Below are positions 15,843 through 24,130 of a stretch of 64,000 nucleotides of DNA, piece after piece. Made by a program: the position numbers and the translations under genes. The notes beneath the pieces are model-generated. The model was given only the letters and a program-made list of their open reading frames with translations, searched no databases and was not told the origin of the DNA. The stretch comes from Clostridiales bacterium. GTDB taxonomy: Bacteria; Acidobacteriota; Aminicenantia; Aminicenantales; UBA8522. The stretch spans positions 1 to 64,000 of the forward strand of contig JARYMI010000003.1 of NCBI GenBank assembly GCA_029907205.1, written 5' to 3'. Numbering within the stretch: position 1 is the first letter of the stretch; each line of letters opens with the position of its first letter.

Positions 15843-17186
15843 CTACTCGCCGGCCACGACGAGCTCGGCGACTTTGATGGTCGGGCCGCACACTGCCGTG
15901 CGGAAGTCAAGGTCGTTCCCCACGGCTTCGATATTCCTTAGAATGTTCTCCAGGTTTCCTGAAACAGTGACTTCTGCGACCGGATAGACGACCTCTCCTT
16001 TTTCCACCCAAAGGCCAAAGGCGCCTCTCGAGATATCGCCCGTCGCCGGGTTGAGTCCGTGGCCAATCGTCCGGGTCAGGATAAACCCGCGCTCAGTCGA
16101 GGCGATGATTTCCTGAGGAGACAGATCTCCTGGGACAAGATAAAAATTGTTCGGGCTGACGCCCGCGCCGTCAGCATTGCCCGTGGATGGGTGATCGAGC
16201 TTGCGGCCAGCATAGGTGTTACACAAATGATGGCGGAGGATTCCCCTGTCTAAGACAGTCGTCTTTTGACAGGCCACTCCCTCTGTGTCAAACGGCCGTG
16301 AGCCGAGCCGTCCGGGCATAAGGCCGTTATCGATGACTGTCGCTCTCTTGTTCCCGATCCGTGTGCCGAGCCTTCCAGCTAAGAACGTCGCCTTCTGGTA
16401 AACAGCGATGCCGGAAATGCAGGCGAAGAGGAAGCCTAAGAGCCAGGCGGTCATCTGGGGTTCGAAAATGACCGGCACAGCCTGCGTTTTGATTTTCCTC
16501 GGGTTAAGCAGGCGGACCGTCCGCTCTACGGCTCGGCGGGCGACCGATTCAGGCGGTTCAAGTTTTTTAAAAAAGCGCTCTGTTGAGAACCAATAGTCCT
16601 CGGCTTTGTTGTCAGTTTCTCCAGCCTGGAGTCCCACGCTGAGGCTGCAAAAGGTCTGTTCGTATGATCCCGCGAAACCTCTTGAATTAGCAAGGACAGT
16701 CAGGATTTCGTTCGTCACCAGGCTGGCTCCGTGTGAGTTTGTGATTCTCTTGTCTTTAAGGGCGATACGTTCCGTCTCCAAAGCCAGGCAGATCTTTTTG
16801 TCTGGCTCAAGTTCTCTTATTTCGGGGTCGAAGAGGTCAAGACCGGCAGCGTTCGTGTTATCAGAAAAAACGAGGGGAAGTCCGGCGCATTCATCCTCAT
16901 TAGCCAGTTCGGCCCGGGCCACAGCGTTTTTGATCAGGCGCTTCAGCGTTTCTTTATTGAGGTCTGAAGAGGCGGCAAAAGCTGTCTTTTTGTCTTTGAT
17001 CACTTTCAGGGCCAGGGCTCTTGAACTTGCTTCAACTAAATTTTCGATCTTTCCCAGCCGGACATCCAGGCTGAACTCGCGGTCGTCGCTTACTGTAACT
17101 TCGACCTCGTCGGCACCGCATTTCCGGGCAAACGCGATCAGTCGCTCCGCCAGCTCCCCCAGCTCTTTTTCTCTGGCTTTTTTCAT
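15843..17186 (-). CDS. pmbA: PmbA/TldE subunit of the TldD/TldE metalloprotease
   Basis: About 447 residues of the TldE/PmbA family. TldE pairs with TldD to form a heterodimer that degrades unfolded peptides and matures some peptide products; TldE itself lacks the metal site. The typical N-terminal VTVSDDREFSLDVRLGKIEN block and the C-terminal NFYLVPGDLSPQEII and TGDISRGAFGLWVEKG are present. ATG 17186 overlaps the tldD stop by one base (TGATG), so translation is coupled. No HEXXXH motif is present, as expected for this subunit. Confidence 0.9.
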   Translation of the reverse strand: MKKAREKELGELAERLIAFARKCGADEVEVTVSDDREFSLDVRLGKIENLVEASSRALALKVIKDKKTAFAASSDLNKETLKRLIKNAVARAELANEDECAGLPLVFSDNTNAAGLDLFDPEIRELEPDKKICLALETERIALKDKRITNSHGASLVTNEILTVLANSRGFAGSYEQTFCSLSVGLQAGETDNKAEDYWFSTERFFKKLEPPESVARRAVERTVRLLNPRKIKTQAVPVIFEPQMTAWLLGFLFACISGIAVYQKATFLAGRLGTRIGNKRATVIDNGLMPGRLGSRPFDTEGVACQKTTVLDRGILRHHLCNTYAGRKLDHPSTGNADGAGVSPNNFYLVPGDLSPQEIIASTERGFILTRTIGHGLNPATGDISRGAFGLWVEKGEVVYPVAEVTVSGNLENILRNIEAVGNDLDFRTAVCGPTIKVAELVVAGE

Positions 17187-18601
17187 CAGCTCTTTCCTCC
17201 GACGGTCATGCGGGAAATCTTGATCGTCGGGCAGCCGTCTGTCACCGGAACTTCCTGGCCCTCTTTGCTGCATGTGCCTGTTTGCAGGCCGAAGGAAAGG
17301 TCGGAGCCGACCATGACGATTTTCCTAAGAATATCGATGTTTGTCCCAATGAGGGTGGCCTGCTTGATTGGCGCCGTCATCCTGCCGGCTTCTATGAGAT
17401 GGCCGGAGCTGATGGAAAACGTGAATTTCCCCGAATCCTCGACCTGTCCGCCTTCGAATTTTTCAGCATAAATCCCTTTGGAGACTGACCTAATGATATC
17501 CCCTGGGTCGTCCTGGCCTTTTTCTATGTATGTGTTGGACATCCTGGGAATAGGAATACAGGTGTAGTCCTGGCGCCGGCCGTGGCCGGTCAGGGGCATC
17601 CCCATCAGCCTGGCCGAAAGCCTGTCCTGGAGGAAAGACACGACTCGTCCTTTTTCGATCAAGAGCGTTTTCCTGGGAACCGTTCCCTCGTCATCGACGG
17701 CGTAGGAGCCGCGGAAAGAGGGGATCGTCGGATCATCAGTGATCGAGATAAGCTCGCTGCCGACCTTTTTTCCTAACTTGTTCCAGAAAATCGAGGTCTT
17801 TTTCCGGTTGAAATCAGCCTCCAAGAGGTGGCCGACTGCCTCGTGGACAAGGACACCGCTGTGGCCGGGAGCAAGGACGACCGGCATCTCTCCAGCAGGC
17901 GCTTCTACTGCCTCAAGCAAAGTTAGCGCATCTTGGGCAGCCTCTTTTCCTATGCGCTCGGCGGTGAGGACATCGCGAAAATACTCGAGCCCGACACGGC
18001 CGCCACCGCCAGAGAAACCGATTTCCCTGCGTTTTCCCTTCTCGGCTATCGCCGCACAGATGAGTCTAACCTGGGGCCTGATGTCCCGGGCCATAATACC
18101 TGCGGAGTTGACGATGAACACTTGGCGGATGTGATCTTGAAGCCCCACCTTCACTTTCTTTATTTTCAGACTCGACTTCTGGCAGGCTAGATATGCCTTC
18201 TTGACCAGGTCGATTTTTTGCGACAGGTTCGTTTTGTGAAACGGCTCTTTTACAGGATACGGGTCGCCCTTGACCCGGACGCGCTGGAAGCGCGGAAGGC
18301 TTTTTGCTCCCGTTCCAGAGGCAATGGCTGCGGCAGTGAGGACAGCTCTCCGGATTTTATCGAGAGAGAGGTCGTTCGTGTAGCCGTAACCAGTTTTATC
18401 TCCGGAGACGACCCGGACGCCCAGGCCGAGGCTGATCGCCTCGGCGGTCTCCTTGATGATATCTTCCTCCATGTTGATAAAGCTAAAATGTCTGTATTCG
18501 CCGTAGATTTCAGCAAAGTCGCCGCCCCGAGAAAGAGCCGCCTCCAGGATTTTCTTTAGGTCGGTTGTTGCAAGTTTGAAATGGTCGTCAAAGGCGATCA
18601 T
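17186..18601 (-). CDS. tldD: TldD metalloprotease subunit
   Basis: A 471-residue TldD protein. The zinc-binding HEXXXH motif HEAVGH is at about residue 255, within SGVLVHEAVGHLLEADF. GDKTGYGYTNDLS near residue 75 and the C-terminal LQTGTCSKEGQEVPVTDG are typical. With PmbA it forms the TldD/E protease. The start overlaps the end of the upstream membrane protein gene by 14 bp and the stop overlaps pmbA, so the three are one translationally coupled operon. Confidence 0.93.
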   Translation of the reverse strand: MIAFDDHFKLATTDLKKILEAALSRGGDFAEIYGEYRHFSFINMEEDIIKETAEAISLGLGVRVVSGDKTGYGYTNDLSLDKIRRAVLTAAAIASGTGAKSLPRFQRVRVKGDPYPVKEPFHKTNLSQKIDLVKKAYLACQKSSLKIKKVKVGLQDHIRQVFIVNSAGIMARDIRPQVRLICAAIAEKGKRREIGFSGGGGRVGLEYFRDVLTAERIGKEAAQDALTLLEAVEAPAGEMPVVLAPGHSGVLVHEAVGHLLEADFNRKKTSIFWNKLGKKVGSELISITDDPTIPSFRGSYAVDDEGTVPRKTLLIEKGRVVSFLQDRLSARLMGMPLTGHGRRQDYTCIPIPRMSNTYIEKGQDDPGDIIRSVSKGIYAEKFEGGQVEDSGKFTFSISSGHLIEAGRMTAPIKQATLIGTNIDILRKIVMVGSDLSFGLQTGTCSKEGQEVPVTDGCPTIKISRMTVGGKS

Positions 18602-19616
18602 CTTCTCTTTTTTTTGCCAGATAAGGCCAGGCGAGGATGAGGATGGAAGCGATTCCCAGCGAGTACTCGAAGACGTTCGTCAGAAAGTGAACGCCGATTC
18701 CCGAGATGATGGCCAGCCCAGGGTCGAAATTCATCAGCCTGAAAGTGAGCGCCCAGGCCGACTCCCAGGTCCCGAAGCCGGCCAGCCCCTTGACGGGCAG
18801 GGCTGAGGTCAGCTCAGCGCCGCTGAGGCCGAGGATAAACGTCCAGAAACTTAGCTCATGGAAGGAGTAGCCGTGGCTGCGCAGCAACCCGAAAAAAAGC
18901 GCATAGACTGAGATGTACTTGGCTAAGCGGATGCAGAGCGAGAGGAAGAAAATGGGAATGAAGACCTTGCGCTCTTGGATGAGAGAAAGGCTCTCGATCG
19001 TCAGCTCGAATTTTTCTCTGACCAGGATGGCTCCCCGCCTGTTCTTAAGCTTTGAGGCTGCCATAAAGCGCTGGAAAATTCGAAAAAGTAGCCGGGAAAT
19101 CGGCCCGATCTGCCAGAGGAAAAAGAAGACGATCAGAAAAAAGAGAACGGCTACCCAGAGGAGGGTAAACGTAGAAACAACCGTCGTGCCCAGGCCCACG
19201 GCGATGATCGCGACGATAAGAAAGGGGCTGAGGGTCAGGAAGTCAAGGACAAAGGAGACGACAAAAGTTGAAGTGGCCGTTTCAAAAGGAAATCCGAGCC
19301 GGCGGTTGAGGACATAGATGTAGGAAAGCGACCCTATCCTGGCAGGAAGGAGGTCGATTAGGCTGTTCCGGATAAAGGTCACGAGGAGAATATTTCCCCA
19401 GGTTATTTTTTGAGGAAGGAGAAGCAGCTTGTAGCGCCAGGCGCGGAGCCACGCCCCGGCGAGGGCGACGAACGCGTAAACAATGACGGCCGGGACATAG
19501 ATGCGGGAAAATGTCTCGATGACGTCCCGCGTCTCGATGCGGGAAAACAAGAGCCAAAGAAGGACAACTGAGACCAGGGCAGAAAGAGCGATGTAGACAA
19601 GCTTGTTGCGCTGCAT
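18588..19616 (-). CDS. Lysylphosphatidylglycerol synthase transmembrane-region family protein
   Basis: A 342-residue integral membrane protein with about 8 predicted membrane segments, matching the flippase-like transmembrane domain of MprF (UPF0104) without its aminoacyltransferase domain. Family features include AWLRAWRYKLLL, NSLIDLLPARIGSLSYIYVL near residue 90 and ALPVKGLAGFGTWE near residue 285. Stand-alone members probably move lipids or are involved in envelope lipid modification. It is the first gene of the operon with tldD and pmbA, overlapping tldD by 14 bp. A functional link between a lipid flippase and this protease is not established. Confidence 0.85.
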   Translation of the reverse strand: MQRNKLVYIALSALVSVVLLWLLFSRIETRDVIETFSRIYVPAVIVYAFVALAGAWLRAWRYKLLLLPQKITWGNILLVTFIRNSLIDLLPARIGSLSYIYVLNRRLGFPFETATSTFVVSFVLDFLTLSPFLIVAIIAVGLGTTVVSTFTLLWVAVLFFLIVFFFLWQIGPISRLLFRIFQRFMAASKLKNRRGAILVREKFELTIESLSLIQERKVFIPIFFLSLCIRLAKYISVYALFFGLLRSHGYSFHELSFWTFILGLSGAELTSALPVKGLAGFGTWESAWALTFRLMNFDPGLAIISGIGVHFLTNVFEYSLGIASILILAWPYLAKKREDDRL

Positions 19617-19668
19617 CCGAGCCTATTCTAACGGACAGCCAGGGATTGTCAAATGCGGAGTTATGGAT

Positions 19669-19697
19669 TTTCATGGGCGGTTCTGGTTTGGTAGAAT
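19669..19697 (+). promoter_or_regulatory. Possible extended -10 promoter of the GH78 gene
   Basis: TAGAAT (19692-19697) is preceded by TGG, the same extended -10 form as upstream of the MFS gene. A -35 match (TTTCAT, 17 bp upstream) is weak. It lies 41 bases before the ATG. Confidence 0.4.
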
Positions 19698-19738
19698 AGG
19701 AGCCATCAATCTTTACTCTTGAAAAAGGAGGAGACAAG

Positions 19739-22399
19739 ATGACCTCTGATCTATCGATCCATCTACTTGCCTTGATGATTTTTCTGCTGCCGGGTTTTGG
19801 GGTTGCGAAAGCCGCGGAAGAAGCTCCCGGGCCGCAGGCGCCGACAGATCTCCGACTGGAGTATCTAATCAACCCGCTTGGCGTCGATGTGAAACTGCCG
19901 AGGTTTTCTTGGGTTTGTGGCCACAGCGAGAGAGGCCAGCGCCAATCCGCCTACGAGATCATCGTCTCCACTGGGCCAGATGCGGAAAAAGGAGATTTGT
20001 GGGAAAGCGGAAAAGTGCTTTCAAGTGATTCGACCCAGGTTGTTTACGGCGGTAAGCCCTTGGTGAGCGGTCAGGCCTGCTATTGGAAAGTTCGTTATTG
20101 GGATAAGGACGGCCGGGTAAGTCCGTTCAGCCAAGTCGCACGGTTTGACACTGGCCTTTTCTCGCGAGCCGACTGGAAGGGTAAATGGATTGGCGGGTTT
20201 AATCAGCTCCGCAGGGAATTCAGGATTGAGAAGAAAGCCGTCCGGGCCAGGGCTTACATCTGCGGTCTTGGGTATTACGAGCTCCGGGTCAACGGCCGCA
20301 AGGTCGGCCGGAATGTCCTTGACCCAGGCTGGACGACCTACGACAAAAGAGTGCTTTATGCCGCCTATGATGTTACGAATTATCTCCAGGCCGGAGCTAA
20401 CGTCCTGGCCGTGATGTTGGGAAAAGGCTGGTACAAGGATTATGCCCTTCTTTTACAGATGAATATCGAGATTGAGGGAGGGGAGAGAATCGAGGTTGTG
20501 AGCGATGACGCTTGGAGAGGGAAAAGCGGCCCGATTGTATCAGACAGTATCTACAATGGCGAGACATACGATGCGCGCCTGGAGACAACTGGCTGGGATA
20601 GGCCCGGCTATGATGACAGCGGTTGGGACGCCGCCAAGGAAGTGAGCGGGCCGAAGGGAGAGATTTCAGCCCAGATGATGCCGGCCATCCAGGTTATCGA
20701 TACAATCGTGCCTCTTAAGATGACCAACCCGAGGCCAAGGGTCTATGTCTTCGACATGGGCCAGAATTTCAGCGGCTGGGCTCTACTTCGCGTGCGCGGA
20801 GAGCGCGGGACAGAGGTCAGGATGCGGTTTAGCGAACTTCTTTATGAGGACGGGATGATTAACCAGGAAAACCTGCGCGGGGCCAGGGCTGAGGATGTGT
20901 ACATCTTGAAAGGAGAAGGTGAGGAGGTCTGGGAGCCGCGCTTCACCTACCACGGGTTCCGGTATGTGGAATTGACAGGATATCCCGGAGTCCCGACAAT
21001 CGCGACGCTCAGGGGAAGGGTGGTCCATAGCGCGGTCGAGCAGACAGGGAGTTTTGCCTGCTCCAAGCCTATTTTGAACTCTATCCAGAGAATCATCGTC
21101 TGGGGCCAGAAGACGAACTTGCACAGCATCCCGACAGACTGCTGCCAGCGTGACGAGCGTATGGGGTGGCTGGGCGATGCCCACGTCACGGCAGAAGAGG
21201 CCATGCACAATTTTGACATGGCTGCTTTTTATGCGAATTTCCTCCGCGATATCCGAGACGTTCAGGATGAGGCAGGCGTGATCACCGATACAGTTCCTCA
21301 TGTCTGGGGGTCGCGGCCGGCTGACCCGGCCTGGGGCGCGGCCTATCCGCTTCTCTGCTGGTACATGTACCAGCATTACGGGGACAAGCGCATCCTTGAA
21401 GAGCACTACGAAGGTGTGAAAAAATACGTCGAGTTTTTGCGGACGCGCGAGGAAAACGGCCTTGTCAAGTTCAGCTATTATGGAGATTGGGTGGCCGTGG
21501 ACAAAACGCCGGGAAGTCTGGTCTCATCTTTTTATTATTATTATGATGTCAAAATCTTGGCTGAGATGGCCGGGGTCCTGGGCAGGTCTGAAGAGGCTAA
21601 AACCTATGGCTCTCTGGCCGAGCGGATAAAAGCAGATTTTCATAAGCTTTATTTTGACCTTGAAACAAAATCCTATGCCAACAACACCCAGACAGCCAAC
21701 GCGCTGGCCCTTTTCCTGGGCATTCCCCCTGACTCAGTCCGCGGCGCCGTATGGAGAAACCTCTTCGACAACATCGTTTACAAGAACGATTCTCATCTGA
21801 CGACGGGGATAATCGGGACGAAATACATCATGGAGGTGTTGACGAGCAGGGGGACATCGGACCTGGCTTATGACATCGCAACCCAGACGACCTACCCGAG
21901 CTGGGGCTACATGATTGAAAACGCCGCCACGACGCTCTGGGAACTCTGGCAGCTTCGTCAGGGCCCGTCCATGAACTCCCATAACCACCCGATGTTTGGG
22001 AGCGTCGGGGCCTGGCTTTATAGGGCCCTGGCGGGAATAAACCAGGCCGAAGGCTCGGTCGGGTTTAGGAAGATCCGGATCGAGCCCCAGATGGTGAGAG
22101 ACCTCCGGCACGCAGCAGGCTCGGTGAGAACGGTGAGAGGAGTCGTCTCCTCGGCCTGGTGGCGAGACGATAGAAGCATCAGGCTCGATGTGACCATCCC
22201 TATAGAGAGCGACGCCGAAATTTTCCTTCCGAAATTCAACCTTCAGAACGTCGTGATAAAGGAAGGCGAGAAAATTATCTGGGATAGTCAGAGTTTCAAG
22301 ATGGGAGTCCAGGGCGTGGAAAAGGTTGAAGAAATCATGGCCGGATTTCTCATTAAGGCCGGCTCCGGCCTATATTCCTTCGAGCTCTCCGGGAAATAG
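19739..22399 (+). CDS. Exported alpha-L-rhamnosidase (GH78)
   Basis: An 886-residue protein with a signal peptide ending near residue 25 (FLLPGFGVAKAAEE). The GH78 layout is complete. An N-terminal beta-domain opens with DLRLEYLINPLGVDVKLPRF, a beta-sandwich (domain with NGRKVGRNVLDPGWTTYDKR) follows, then the (alpha/alpha)6 barrel with the acidic catalytic region DCCQRDERMGWLGDAH near residue 468, and a C-terminal sandwich. It removes terminal L-rhamnose from glycosides or pectin side chains. AAGGAGGA precedes the ATG. It stands alone, facing a permease gene. Together with the GH106-type protein further on, it points to use of rhamnose-containing plant polymers. Confidence 0.92.
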   Translation: MTSDLSIHLLALMIFLLPGFGVAKAAEEAPGPQAPTDLRLEYLINPLGVDVKLPRFSWVCGHSERGQRQSAYEIIVSTGPDAEKGDLWESGKVLSSDSTQVVYGGKPLVSGQACYWKVRYWDKDGRVSPFSQVARFDTGLFSRADWKGKWIGGFNQLRREFRIEKKAVRARAYICGLGYYELRVNGRKVGRNVLDPGWTTYDKRVLYAAYDVTNYLQAGANVLAVMLGKGWYKDYALLLQMNIEIEGGERIEVVSDDAWRGKSGPIVSDSIYNGETYDARLETTGWDRPGYDDSGWDAAKEVSGPKGEISAQMMPAIQVIDTIVPLKMTNPRPRVYVFDMGQNFSGWALLRVRGERGTEVRMRFSELLYEDGMINQENLRGARAEDVYILKGEGEEVWEPRFTYHGFRYVELTGYPGVPTIATLRGRVVHSAVEQTGSFACSKPILNSIQRIIVWGQKTNLHSIPTDCCQRDERMGWLGDAHVTAEEAMHNFDMAAFYANFLRDIRDVQDEAGVITDTVPHVWGSRPADPAWGAAYPLLCWYMYQHYGDKRILEEHYEGVKKYVEFLRTREENGLVKFSYYGDWVAVDKTPGSLVSSFYYYYDVKILAEMAGVLGRSEEAKTYGSLAERIKADFHKLYFDLETKSYANNTQTANALALFLGIPPDSVRGAVWRNLFDNIVYKNDSHLTTGIIGTKYIMEVLTSRGTSDLAYDIATQTTYPSWGYMIENAATTLWELWQLRQGPSMNSHNHPMFGSVGAWLYRALAGINQAEGSVGFRKIRIEPQMVRDLRHAAGSVRTVRGVVSSAWWRDDRSIRLDVTIPIESDAEIFLPKFNLQNVVIKEGEKIIWDSQSFKMGVQGVEKVEEIMAGFLIKAGSGLYSFELSGK

Positions 22400-22433
22400 C
22401 AGCTATAAATTCGTAGTTTATTAGGGTAATTAT

Positions 22434-22446
22434 GTATGCTGTCCCC
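22434..22446. repeat. Intergenic motif GTATGCTGTCCCC, copy 1
   Basis: This 13-base motif recurs in inverted orientation at 36587-36599, also in a non-coding gap. Flanking bases are partly shared (AATTTATT here). A 13-base match alone is expected by chance in a window this size, so it is recorded only because both copies are intergenic. Confidence 0.3.
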
Positions 22447-22449
22447 AAT

Positions 22450-22623
22450 TTATTTGCTGTGTTTGGCCCAGAGCGTGGCGAAGACAAACCAGCCGAGGGA
22501 GGCGACAAGAAACGCGAGCTTATATTCTGAAGCCTGGAGCTTTCCCAAAAAGTAACCCACGGCCGAGAGAAGACACACAGCCAGGTTAGCCAGCGAAAAA
22601 AAGCCCCACAAAAGCTTCCGCAT
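22450..22623 (-). CDS. Small two-helix membrane protein
   Basis: A 57-residue hydrophobic protein with two predicted membrane segments: LLWGFFSLANLAVCLLSAVG and YKLAFLVASLGWFVFATLWA. The start at 22623 follows GGAG by 9 bases and sits just past the permease stop at 22625. It is therefore probably translated from the permease transcript, perhaps as an accessory subunit of that transporter. I do not recognise the family. An alternative start lies 21 bases further up, inside the permease gene. Confidence 0.6.
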   Translation of the reverse strand: MRKLLWGFFSLANLAVCLLSAVGYFLGKLQASEYKLAFLVASLGWFVFATLWAKHSK

Positions 22624-22624
22624 A

Positions 22625-23983
22625 CTACTTTCTCCTGATCGCACTCAGCAACGTGTAAGAGACCAGAGCGATAAAATACCCAGGCAGCCAGCGGAAAAAG
22701 AGATGGAGGGGAAGAAGGAAACAGATGACGAGTGTGCCGCCCCAGACGGCTAAAGCCCTCCAGTTGAGAACCCAGCCTCGCTTTTCAGCCCTGTACTGTT
22801 TGAGCTTAAAAAGCGGAAAGAGCCAGTGTTCGGCAAAAACGATAGCGCCGATGGGCATCAAGACGAGGCCGTAGATAGCAACATAATCAAGCAGTCTCAT
22901 GAAAAAAACGGGAAAGCAGGAAAGGACTGTCGTGGTTAGGCCAGCAGCCAGCGTAACCTTCCAGCGCGGCCAGTTCGGAGTGATGGTCTGGAGAGCAAGG
23001 CCGGCCCTGTAGATAGTTGGGTTAGCTGTCGTCCAGCCGGCGATGAGAACGCCCGCCGCTCCGGCCAGTCCGGCGGCCTCGAAGGCCATGAGTCCAGGGT
23101 TCATCTCGCGGCCGACAGCAGCCACCATGATCCCCGAGCAGATCCACGCTAGCATGTGTCCGGGATACATGCCGAAGGCGGAATAGAAGCCGTAGGTCCA
23201 GCGCCTGGCGTACCGGAAAAGGGCCATATCCGAAAGCCCGACATGCATGGCCAGGTTACAGAACCATGCAAAGAACGCGATATGCCAGAACCCGAATTTG
23301 TCCTGGCCGGCCACAGCCAAGCCATTCCAGATCCTGGTTGTCGCGATTTCCCAGAAGTTACCGAAACTCGGGTGGACACCCAGCCTTGGCAGCATGGCGA
23401 CTGCCCCCGCGATGAAGACGACGAAAACCCAGGGCGAGCAGACCTCCGCAAAACGGCTCAACTTTTCAAACCCGAGGATGGCCAGAATGACAAAAAGCGA
23501 CCCGATGGCCAGGGTCAGGAGTACCCAACCCAGGCTGGAGGGAATGACGTCGTTCAAAGAAGGCGTCCTGATGCGGAAAGCAAGTCCAACGGCGGTGGCG
23601 GAAACAGCGATCATGGCACCGGCGAGAATACAGTAGAGGACGGCATTAGCTAGGTTATAGATTAACGCCAGACCTGGGCCCGCGATTTTTCGCAGGTACC
23701 AATAAAGGGTCAGCCGCGTCCGGGTGGCAATCGGCGCGCAGAGGAAAGTCCAAGACAGGACGGCCAGGAGATTCCCGATGAGAAGCCCAAAAATAAGGTC
23801 CTTGGCCGTCACGCCGTGAAGCACAAAGAAGGCGCCGATGACGAACTCGGTTGCGGCCACGTGCTCGCCGGCGAAAAGACCGGCGAATTTTCCCCCCGAC
23901 TGGAGTTTTTCCGCCAAGACCGGCTCGCGGTCAAATTCATAGAGCCTGTCCATCCGCGAAGTGAGCGATGCTATGCGACTCAT
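22625..23983 (-). CDS. NCS1-type nucleobase/cation permease
   Basis: About 452 residues and 12 predicted membrane segments, resembling purine-cytosine permeases of the nucleobase:cation symporter-1 family. Features are GEHVAATEFVIGAFFVLHGV at the first segment, an AGWTTANPTIYRAGLALQ block in segment 8 (the NP/YR region is typical of the family) and DYVAIYGLVLMPIGAIVFAE. The start is uncertain. ATG 23983 gives a short soluble N-terminus as in the family, but the upstream GGAGGA is 13 bases away and pairs with TCCTCC in a short hairpin. ATG 24067 would add a hydrophobic segment. It diverges from serS. Confidence 0.82.
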   Translation of the reverse strand: MSRIASLTSRMDRLYEFDREPVLAEKLQSGGKFAGLFAGEHVAATEFVIGAFFVLHGVTAKDLIFGLLIGNLLAVLSWTFLCAPIATRTRLTLYWYLRKIAGPGLALIYNLANAVLYCILAGAMIAVSATAVGLAFRIRTPSLNDVIPSSLGWVLLTLAIGSLFVILAILGFEKLSRFAEVCSPWVFVVFIAGAVAMLPRLGVHPSFGNFWEIATTRIWNGLAVAGQDKFGFWHIAFFAWFCNLAMHVGLSDMALFRYARRWTYGFYSAFGMYPGHMLAWICSGIMVAAVGREMNPGLMAFEAAGLAGAAGVLIAGWTTANPTIYRAGLALQTITPNWPRWKVTLAAGLTTTVLSCFPVFFMRLLDYVAIYGLVLMPIGAIVFAEHWLFPLFKLKQYRAEKRGWVLNWRALAVWGGTLVICFLLPLHLFFRWLPGYFIALVSYTLLSAIRRK

Positions 23984-24116
23984 AATAGGAGGACGGTCCT
24001 CCGGCAGGAGCGTCCCCACCAATATATACAAGAGGCCGCCAACTGGCAACAAAAAAAATGGGGACATCCTCAACGAGGACAGCGTTTTTGTTATTTTTAA
24101 GGCAATGAGTTTGTGT

Positions 24117-24122
24117 TATAAT
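24117..24122 (+). promoter_or_regulatory. Extended -10 box of serS, leaderless layout
   Basis: A perfect TATAAT (24117-24122) with TGT in front. No good -35 box is seen. The ATG at 24131 begins 8 bases after the box, at or next to the expected transcription start, and there is no Shine-Dalgarno site. The mRNA is therefore probably leaderless. Confidence 0.6.
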
Positions 24123-24130
24123 CCACCTCA

